Assembly (NCBI RefSeq): GCF_023061285.1
Contig: NZ_JAKGAM010000011.1
Location: 1 to 64,000 of the forward strand
Source of the DNA: Chromohalobacter nigrandesensis
Lineage (GTDB): Bacteria; Pseudomonadota; Gammaproteobacteria; Pseudomonadales; Halomonadaceae
Direction of reading: 5' to 3'
Length of the DNA stretch: 64,000 bases
Shown: positions 8,815-15,154 of the stretch, in pieces
Layout: every line of letters starts with the position of its first letter
Position numbering within the stretch: position 1 is the first letter of the stretch
The notes under the pieces: model-generated
Told to the model about the DNA's origin: nothing
The model's input: the letters and a program-made list of their open reading frames with translations, nothing else
Database searches by the model: none
Translations under genes and position numbers: made by a program

Positions 8815-9588
8815 ATGAAATGGTGGAATGCCTGGCGCGGCGAGCGCCATCCCTTCCCCGCCGAAGCCTGGGACGAAGGCCGGGCTCGAGTGCCGTTATT
8901 GATGGCGCTCCCCGAGGACGACGCCCGACGCCTCGGAGAGCGCGCCTGGGGATTCCTACGCCGCAAGCGGCTTTCGCTCTTCGACGATGAATTGTTCGAC
9001 TTGCCCGCGCGCCTGGCGCTGGTCGCCCAAGCCTGCCTGATGACGCTCTACTGGTCGGAGAGCGACGCGCGCGAGGCCTTCACCAACGTTCATGAGATTC
9101 TCGTGCTGCCGGAGGCCTTCCGCCGCAAGGTCGAGGAGATGGACGAGGCTGGCGTGGTCCACGAATATGAAGACGAGCGCGTCGGCGAAACCTGGCACCA
9201 GGGCCCCATCGTCCTCGCCCTGTCGGATATTCAGGAAAGTGGCGGCTGGGGCGGCTTCAATGTCGTCATTCACGAATTCGCCCATAAGCTGGACATGGGC
9301 AACTCGCTGGACGCCGACGGCTTTCCGCCCCTGCCGCGCGATATCGACCCGCGCGACTGGCACCGTGTATTCACGGATGTATGGAACGACCTCCAGGCGC
9401 ATCTCGAACGCGGCGAGGCCACACCCATCGACGACTACGCCGCCACGCATCCCGGCGAATGCTTCGCAGTCTGCTGCGAAGCATTCTTCACCGCCCCCGA
9501 CGTCCTTGACGACGCCTACCCCGAGCTTTACGCACTGCTGGGACGCTACTTCCGGCAGGATCCGCTGAAGCGCTACCCCGCGCACTGA
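8815..9588 (+). CDS. MtfA-like zinc peptidase (M90 family)
   Basis: The 257-residue product contains the zincin motif H153-EFAH-157 and the downstream GECFAVCCEAFF segment that supplies the third ligand, as in MtfA (DgsA anti-repressor). In E. coli MtfA is a cytosolic metallopeptidase linked to the Mlc glucose-PTS regulator, but outside enterics its partner is unknown. It starts 36 bp after the GNAT-nitrilase gene and may be co-transcribed. Its 3' end faces the DUF748 gene. Confidence 0.88.
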   Translation: MKWWNAWRGERHPFPAEAWDEGRARVPLLMALPEDDARRLGERAWGFLRRKRLSLFDDELFDLPARLALVAQACLMTLYWSESDAREAFTNVHEILVLPEAFRRKVEEMDEAGVVHEYEDERVGETWHQGPIVLALSDIQESGGWGGFNVVIHEFAHKLDMGNSLDADGFPPLPRDIDPRDWHRVFTDVWNDLQAHLERGEATPIDDYAATHPGECFAVCCEAFFTAPDVLDDAYPELYALLGRYFRQDPLKRYPAH

Positions 9589-9635
9589 GTGCTCATGAAG
9601 CCTTGGGGCCATTACGAATCAAGGCCTCAATGCGC

Positions 9636-11480
9636 TCACTGGCGGGTGCGGGCACGTTCGTAGATCTCCAAGCCGTCGCCACTCTCGCCATCTTCACCGC
9701 TCTCGTTGCTCTCGCCATCGGCGGCCGACTCGGCATCGTCCAGGTGATTGACACCACCGTTATTGACCACTTCGGAGAGGGTTTCCAGTGGCGATGACAC
9801 TAGGTTCTCGAGCGCCTCGCGGATCGCCTGACCGACAACACTGCCAAAGTCCACCGATCCAGGGTCATCAAGCGGTAAGCTCATGGGAATGTCGAGCTCA
9901 ATGGTGCCGCCATCGCTCCTCAGGACACCGACCAGCATCTTGAGCGGCAGATCGGTGGCCGAGGCATCGACCTCTTCGCCAAGCTTTAGCCGCTGCAGGA
10001 CGAGATGATTCTGAGACTCTAGACTGCCCTGCTCGAGCCGATAGTCGAGATCCAGCGTCGCCTGGCCACGCTCGACAGCATAGCCACCGAACTCGCGCAG
10101 ATAAGGATCTAAGGTCTCGAGATCGAGGCGCTCGAAGTGCAAGTTCAGGTTACCGTTCAGAGCGTCGCCGAGCGGATCGAAATCGCCCTCGATGCGCAGC
10201 GGAGAGCCATCGGCCACCTGCCCCTCGAGCGATAACTCACCATCGCCCGTCTGGTCCGAATTGAGCTGTCGCCACTCGCCATTCAGCGCCGAGAACTCGA
10301 GCTCGAACGGGCGCGGCAGGTGACGATCGCTGAAGGCCACCTCACCACGCTCGATGGTCAGGGTATCGAGTGCGTAGTGCATGCCTCCGTCTTCGGATCC
10401 ACCATCTTCGGAACCACTATCTTCAGAACCACCCTCATCAGAATCACCGCTCGATGACGGCGGGCGCCAGGCGGTGAGATTGGTACCGAGTTGTTCATCG
10501 ATCATCACATCGAGCCAGGGTGCCACAAGCGACACCCGCTCGGCACTTAGTTCAGGCTGCGCGCTGGCAAACGTCAGCCCCTCCACGGCGAAGCGTTCGG
10601 CACGGGCAATGGACTGGTCCTTCTCAGGGTCACGCATCTCGAGCCCTTCGATCGCACCCTGACCGTTGACGCGCATCCCGCCTTCATCTTCACTGGCCTG
10701 CCCCGCCCGTACGCGAATCTGCGCGCCCAGCGACCCCGCCGTGGGCTCGGCGCGAACAATGTACGCCAGATAGCCCGACAGCGTGGTCAGTGGTACCTGA
10801 TTCGCGTCGAGATCGACATCCACCGTCCACGGCGAAAAGCCCATTTCGCCATTGCCCTTCAGGGTGCCGCCGTTCCAGTCCGCCTGGCCGCTCAAGTCGA
10901 AGGGGCTCTGGGAAGTGTTGTCATAGCCGTGGAGCTTGAGATCGAGGTCTTCCAGACTCAGCGTCAGCGGCTCGTCGGGGCGTCGGTTGATCCAGTCGAG
11001 CCGGGCGTCGCTAGCGTTGAGTTGGTCGATGCGCAGCGGCATCGTCTCACCACCGCTGCCGCCATCACCGCCGAACAGTTGAACCAGGTTCCATTCACCG
11101 CTCGAGCGCCAGATCAGTTGCAGCCGCGGCGCGTTTAGATCGATCCGCTCGAAGCGCCAGCCCGATGCGAACAGCGAGTGCCAGTCGAGGGTTGCCACCA
11201 CCCGCTCGCTCGAGAAAACCGGCGTGTCGGCCTGACCTGCAATACTCACCCCGTCGAGGGTCACCTGGTGGCGCCACGGAGTAAGGGTGACGTCCTCGAT
11301 GGTCACCTGGCGACCGCTACGCTCGGCCAGCATCTGGGTGAGGCGCTTGTCGATATATGCCGGCAACGCCCACAACCAAGCGACCAGAAAGAGCAGTACC
11401 AGCACCGCGAGCACACTTAGCACCACGCCGAGGCGACGCTTGCGCGCCGGCCGTACCATGCTGCGCTCGGAATGCGGCAT
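9636..11480 (-). CDS. DUF748 AsmA-like membrane-anchored protein
   Basis: The 614-residue protein has one N-terminal transmembrane helix (about residues 16-38) and a long periplasmic region matching the DUF748/AsmA-like beta-rich family involved in envelope integrity and possibly lipid transport. A Ser/Glu/Asp/Gly linker with repeated SEDGG units is seen near residues 345-365, and the C-terminal tail is also acidic. DUF748 proteins are often longer than 900 residues, so this is a short form. The precise role is unknown. Confidence 0.8.
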   Translation of the reverse strand: MPHSERSMVRPARKRRLGVVLSVLAVLVLLFLVAWLWALPAYIDKRLTQMLAERSGRQVTIEDVTLTPWRHQVTLDGVSIAGQADTPVFSSERVVATLDWHSLFASGWRFERIDLNAPRLQLIWRSSGEWNLVQLFGGDGGSGGETMPLRIDQLNASDARLDWINRRPDEPLTLSLEDLDLKLHGYDNTSQSPFDLSGQADWNGGTLKGNGEMGFSPWTVDVDLDANQVPLTTLSGYLAYIVRAEPTAGSLGAQIRVRAGQASEDEGGMRVNGQGAIEGLEMRDPEKDQSIARAERFAVEGLTFASAQPELSAERVSLVAPWLDVMIDEQLGTNLTAWRPPSSSGDSDEGGSEDSGSEDGGSEDGGMHYALDTLTIERGEVAFSDRHLPRPFELEFSALNGEWRQLNSDQTGDGELSLEGQVADGSPLRIEGDFDPLGDALNGNLNLHFERLDLETLDPYLREFGGYAVERGQATLDLDYRLEQGSLESQNHLVLQRLKLGEEVDASATDLPLKMLVGVLRSDGGTIELDIPMSLPLDDPGSVDFGSVVGQAIREALENLVSSPLETLSEVVNNGGVNHLDDAESAADGESNESGEDGESGDGLEIYERARTRQ

Positions 11481-11746
11481 GTCGATTGTCCGTTTTGTCA
11501 GCTGATGGATGAATACTCATCAGCGTGACATCGTCAGCGTGTACTCGCCAGTCGCAAGCCATGCTAGCGGCAACGCCGGCTCATCGTTACAGTCGCTTTC
11601 GAGCATGGCGCGGCATGGATACTGCAAGAAACCAGAAAGGTATTAACCATTTCTGCGACTCATAGGATGTATCAACCATTTTGGCTCTATGTCGCATATC
11701 CATGTCGAATAGCAGCAGTAGCTCAATCACCTCCCAGGAGTGTTTC

Positions 11747-12841
11747 GTGGTCGATTTTACGCCCTCATCCTTGTTCTCCATCGAACGCCTGTCTCGATTG
11801 CACAGGGCTTTGACCGACATCAACGACGATGTCGTTCATCTAACTGCGCTTCCGGACACCGGCCTGGCGCATGATCATGTATGGATCTCCCGCGACACGG
11901 GACCCGATTGGATAGCAAGACTTCCCAAGCAGAGCCAGATGCAGCTCGATCCGGAAACCAATCTAGACTATCAAGCGAACTGCTTTCGACGCGCCGCACA
12001 AAGCGGCCATACCCCGGACCTTCACGGTATCCTGCCGATCAGTGCCGACTTTCCCCGAGGCGGCTTGCTGGTCAGTGCGATAGAGGGGCGATCGGCGCAA
12101 TTGCCGGATGATTTGCCAGCGATCGGCAAGGCGCTGGCACATCTTCATGAGGTCACTGTGCCCCCGGTCGATGCGCGTCCCCCCTTGGCCAGCCCGCGTT
12201 CGCCTTGGACGGCTATGCGCGACGAGGTGCTGGCCCAGGCCGCCTATCTTGATGACGCGCCGATTGATGAGGCAACAAGGCGGCGGCTCGACACCGAACT
12301 GACACTCTTCCACGATGATCGTGAATTGGCCGAGCGTATCGATGCCCAGCGCTGTCTGATCAGCTTCGATGCGCATCCGGGCAATTTCCTTATCACGCCC
12401 GAAGGGCAGGCGGTACTGGTCGACCTGGAGAAGTGCCGTTACGGCCACCCTGGACTGGATCTAGCCCACGCGTCGCTGTATACGTCCACGACCTGGGACC
12501 CGGCGAGTCACGCCGTGCTGGATACCGCAAGCGTAGTGGACTTCTATCGCCACTGGTGGGCGGCACGCGCTACCAGCGATGACGCGATGGACATCGAGGC
12601 CCTGGTGGCCACGCGGCGCGCCATGTGGCTATGGTCGACCACCTGGTGCGCCAAGTGGCTGACACTTCACCGTCAACAGCAAGACGCCAGCGTGCAAGGC
12701 GAGGATTGGTCCGCCGACCTGAGCGAGGACCGCTTGATTACCCACGTCGAGGATCGGGCCCGGCATTATCTCTCGGGCGCCATTGTCGAATGGGTCGGCG
12801 ACGACAACCGGCAGCTCGCCCATAGACTCGCCCTGGCGTGA
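11747..12841 (+). CDS. Phosphotransferase of the APH / choline kinase-like fold
   Basis: The 364-residue protein has an aminoglycoside-phosphotransferase-like fold: the catalytic loop LISFDAHPGNFLI (about residues 201-213) and the metal-binding VLVDLEKCRYGHPGLDLAH (about 224-242). The GTG at 11747 is preferred because AGGAG lies 6 nt before it; upstream in-frame ATGs at 11681 and 11702 have no ribosome site and add only low-complexity residues. A decayed paralogue lies at 21318-21638 behind the ynjBCD-like genes. The substrate is unknown; family members phosphorylate small alcohols such as choline or amino sugars. Confidence 0.75.
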   Translation: MVDFTPSSLFSIERLSRLHRALTDINDDVVHLTALPDTGLAHDHVWISRDTGPDWIARLPKQSQMQLDPETNLDYQANCFRRAAQSGHTPDLHGILPISADFPRGGLLVSAIEGRSAQLPDDLPAIGKALAHLHEVTVPPVDARPPLASPRSPWTAMRDEVLAQAAYLDDAPIDEATRRRLDTELTLFHDDRELAERIDAQRCLISFDAHPGNFLITPEGQAVLVDLEKCRYGHPGLDLAHASLYTSTTWDPASHAVLDTASVVDFYRHWWAARATSDDAMDIEALVATRRAMWLWSTTWCAKWLTLHRQQQDASVQGEDWSADLSEDRLITHVEDRARHYLSGAIVEWVGDDNRQLAHRLALA

Positions 12842-12887
12842 TGACTGCCTGCCAATAACGAGCTGCACACGACAATAGGCAACGGAA

Positions 12888-13418
12888 TCAGGACGTGGGC
12901 GCGGTCGCCTGTTCGGCGATATCGGCGAAGATCGTATCCAGCTTGTTGGCGATGCCTGCCAATGACTCGGCCCGGCCAGGATCGTCGATACGCGCTATAT
13001 AAGGCGCAAATATCACGCTGGGGAGCTTCCAAGCCAGCGTCGCAGTGCCGTCCTCGTTTTCGGTGATATAGAAGCGAATCGGTGCCTCGATCATCGCCGG
13101 TACGCTCAAACGCAATATATCGACCGCAAAGTCGTTGCGAAACACGCCGACCACCCGGTTACCGGGAATCTCCACACCGCGTTGGGCGGCTGCCTGGGTA
13201 GGCCCGACATCGGTAACGACACCCATGTCGTTAGCCTCTACGGCACTCTTGAGGTGATCGAGCAGCGTAGTATAGTTCTGCTGGGTGGGAATCACTCGCC
13301 AGCCATCTTGCGGCCAGTGGTCATCAGCCCATGTGACCGATGTCATCAGCATCAGCATGGCGACCAACACCAGGCGAGCCGTTACGCTGTCATGTCTTGC
13401 CTTATGATCGTCTCTCAT
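12888..13418 (-). CDS. DUF302 protein with signal peptide
   Basis: The 176-residue product begins with a Sec-type signal (hydrophobic core VLVAMLMLM, cleavage near TWA) and continues into a DUF302 domain (about 40-150). DUF302 has no established biochemical function. The ATG at 13418 overlaps the preceding DinB stop as ATGA and has GAGGTG upstream, showing translational coupling. It is the last gene of the six-gene ATP-grasp/peptide operon. A role in handling the exported peptides is speculative. Confidence 0.82.
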   Translation of the reverse strand: MRDDHKARHDSVTARLVLVAMLMLMTSVTWADDHWPQDGWRVIPTQQNYTTLLDHLKSAVEANDMGVVTDVGPTQAAAQRGVEIPGNRVVGVFRNDFAVDILRLSVPAMIEAPIRFYITENEDGTATLAWKLPSVIFAPYIARIDDPGRAESLAGIANKLDTIFADIAEQATAPTS

Positions 13419-13972
13419 GATCGCACCTCGTGGACCGGTTGGGATGTATGCTGCCAATGGCGCAGCGTCGAGGGATGCACACCGAAGGTCTGGGGTGTTT
13501 CGATACCCTGGCTGTCGGCAAGCAACGCGATGATGGCCATGTGGTGAATCGCGTGACTGGTCATAAAGGTCAACTCGCGCTCCAGGCTGGAGGTCAACGG
13601 CCAATCCTGATCACCGGCTTGGTAGCGCAGGTGGACCAGACGCGTGGACGTATCAAAGGCATCGACTTGCTCCAGGCGCTCGATCAACCGTCGCATGTGC
13701 ACCAGCGCTTTGTCAGGGTCCTGTTCCAGCTCAGGATTACGCTCGCGATATTCATAGTCCAGCGTAGTCGCCGTTGTGGTCTCTACCCAATTCAAAAAGG
13801 CCTGGTAGTGATCAAGGACATGCCGCACATGCTTGCCCACGGAGTGTCGCGCATCCACACCATGCGGCGCGGCGTATTGCTCAGGCGGCAGGCCAGCCAC
13901 GAAATCCGCCAGTTGCCACAGGGTGTCGATGGTCTCACTGAGCAAGGCATTCGACGCAGTAGTGGAAGCCAT
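13415..13972 (-). CDS. DinB-family protein
   Basis: The 185-residue four-helix-bundle protein shows the DinB metal-ligand pattern: a histidine in HVLDHYQAF and a later HAIHHMAI pair. DinB/YfiT-like proteins are metal-dependent thiol S-transferases or related hydrolases. The ATG at 13972 was chosen over an upstream start because AGGAG precedes it by 8 nt. It lies 66 bp after the second repeat peptide gene and overlaps the DUF302 start by 4 nt. In this operon it could be a tailoring or detoxifying enzyme; this is inferred from context only. Confidence 0.82.
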   Translation of the reverse strand: MASTTASNALLSETIDTLWQLADFVAGLPPEQYAAPHGVDARHSVGKHVRHVLDHYQAFLNWVETTTATTLDYEYRERNPELEQDPDKALVHMRRLIERLEQVDAFDTSTRLVHLRYQAGDQDWPLTSSLERELTFMTSHAIHHMAIIALLADSQGIETPQTFGVHPSTLRHWQHTSQPVHEVRS

Positions 13973-14038
13973 GGCAAGGACTCCTGTGCTGATAGAATTG
14001 AAAACAGGGCGCGAGATCGCGCCCTGCAATCGGCGATG

Positions 14039-14308
14039 TCAGGCGCTGCCTTCGCCTTCGCCTTCTGCTTCACCCTCGCCTTCTGCTTCACCTTCTGCTT
14101 CACCCTCGCCTTCTGCTTCACCTTCGGCATTCGCCAGCAGCGGCATATCGCTCTGCACCGTCGCGTAACCGCCGGTATCAGCAGTCGTGTCGGCAACCGC
14201 CTGAGCGGCGAGTGGCGCGGACATCAGCAGCAGCATGGGGGTCGTGTAGATCACCTGACGACTCAGGCGTCCCATCAGGCCATGACGCTTGCTTTCATGT
14301 GACATCAT
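14039..14308 (-). CDS. Small exported Glu/Gly/Ala-repeat peptide (putative precursor B)
   Basis: This 89-residue product has a basic start, a hydrophobic stretch ending LAAQA (a signal-peptidase-like AxA site near residue 37), a short linker and a tail of about 29 residues made almost only of Glu, Gly and Ala. AGGAG stands 7 nt before the ATG; a second ATG follows directly. It aligns with peptide A: LSR, then I-x-Y-x-x-P, an Ala-rich end of the hydrophobic stretch, then DT/GY. It lies between the other peptide gene and dinB in one operon. I know no named family. The tail chemistry resembles acidic tails modified by tubulin-tyrosine-ligase-like enzymes. Confidence 0.7.
   Translation of the reverse strand: MMSHESKRHGLMGRLSRQVIYTTPMLLLMSAPLAAQAVADTTADTGGYATVQSDMPLLANAEGEAEGEGEAEGEAEGEGEAEGEGEGSA
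14042..14131 (-). repeat. Tandem DNA repeat encoding the acidic tail of peptide B
   Basis: Degenerate 6- to 18-bp units such as GCTTCACCCTCGCCTTCT (plus strand) repeat across about 90 bp. They encode GEAEGE-type units, and the reading frame is kept throughout. Copy number could vary by slippage without changing the frame. Confidence 0.75.
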
Positions 14309-14375
14309 GATTGCACTCCTTTCTTGCGTAGGTGGCGATGCGATGCATCGCCGATGAAGAGGCCTCGACAAGGTA

Positions 14376-14627
14376 TCAACCGGCCTCTGGACTGGCTTCG
14401 GCTTCCGGGCTGGCTTCACCTTCCGGACTGGCTTCACCTTCCGGGCTGGCTTCACCTTCCGCGCCAGCCTCGGCCGAGGCGAACATGTAATAACCGCTAG
14501 GCGTCGCCACATCGGAGTAGATGGCGTAGGCAGCGGAAGCACCGACCACGATGGCAAACGCCGGAACGCTGTAGGCGATCCCCCGCGAGAGCGAGTCGAG
14601 CAAGGTGCGACGCGAATTCTGGTTCAT
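14376..14627 (-). CDS. Small exported SPEGEA-repeat peptide (putative precursor A)
   Basis: This 83-residue product begins with SRRTLL, close to the twin-arginine export motif. A hydrophobic segment (about 19-35) ends in SAAYA, an AxA-like cleavage site. After the YSDVATPSGYYMF linker comes a tail of SPEGEA-type hexapeptide repeats (residues 52-83). AAGGAG precedes the ATG. It is paralogous to peptide B in leader layout but uses Ser-Pro-Glu units. It follows the DoxX gene by 38 bp in the same operon. No known family was recognised; a precursor peptide for the upstream ATP-grasp/PqqD protein is the best hypothesis. Confidence 0.7.
   Translation of the reverse strand: MNQNSRRTLLDSLSRGIAYSVPAFAIVVGASAAYAIYSDVATPSGYYMFASAEAGAEGEASPEGEASPEGEASPEAEASPEAG
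14389..14462 (-). repeat. 18-bp tandem repeats encoding the SPEGEA tail
   Basis: About four units close to GGGCTGGCTTCACCTTCC (plus strand) lie head to tail, each encoding six residues of peptide A. Unit differences are mostly single bases. The 18-bp period keeps frame and allows copy-number change by recombination. Confidence 0.8.
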
Positions 14628-14665
14628 AGCAAGATCTCCTTAGGGGGCTAGGGCGCCATCATGAG

Positions 14666-15094
14666 TCAGGTATTATTGCCCTTGGCCATCAGGTACAGGG
14701 CGACCAGGAGCAACGTGACCTGGAACATCATGCCGCCGAGCGGATGGGTCGGCGTGGCCATGAAGTGCCACTGGCCCCAGTGCTCCATGAAGATGGCGCC
14801 CAGCAGGATCGGCATCACCAACAGGCCGCCAAGGCGGGTCGCGGCGTCACCAAGTCGCTCGGCCATTACGCCGCCGAGCAAGATCAGGGCACCGGTGGCA
14901 ATCTCGCCCAGCGCGACCGCCAGGGCGATGATCAACGGCAGATTCATGATCTGGGCAAAGCCCTGTAGGCCGCTGCCCGCGAACTTGTCGATCCCTGTAT
15001 ACAGGAAGACGCTGGCCATGGCGGCGCGCAGCAGCCAATGCGCCCAGGACGCCTGAGTAAGGGTCTGAGAGGATTTCCGTGGTGAGTCTGTCAT
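14666..15094 (-). CDS. DoxX-family membrane protein
   Basis: The 142-residue product has four predicted membrane helices and DoxX features: LLRAAMASVFLYTGIDKF at the start and ALGEIATGALILLGG in the middle. The ATG at 15094 has AGGAG 9 nt upstream; a TTG at 15100 would be too close to it. DoxX proteins are quinone- or redox-linked membrane proteins and recur in ribosomal-peptide operons such as bufferin-type clusters. Here it lies between the ATP-grasp gene and the two repeat peptides, so a role in peptide export or redox maturation is plausible but unproven. Confidence 0.85.
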   Translation of the reverse strand: MTDSPRKSSQTLTQASWAHWLLRAAMASVFLYTGIDKFAGSGLQGFAQIMNLPLIIALAVALGEIATGALILLGGVMAERLGDAATRLGGLLVMPILLGAIFMEHWGQWHFMATPTHPLGGMMFQVTLLLVALYLMAKGNNT

Positions 15095-15154
15095 GAGCAA
15101 GCTCTCCTGATAGTGACGACGTGCGCCGACGATGAATTCACAGTGGCGATCGTT

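Noticed and set aside
13430-14302. 290-codon plus-strand frame
   Set aside because: Antisense to the DinB gene and the repeat peptide; its Phe/Cys-rich repeat is a by-product of the Glu-rich tail DNA.
14039-14462. CRISPR array
   Set aside because: The repeats are contiguous, coding and without unique spacers.
14308-14557. Extension of peptide B upstream through peptide A with KVKPARK repeats
   Set aside because: It reads the repeat DNA of peptide A in the wrong frame; the ATG at 14308 has AGGAG and a proper leader.
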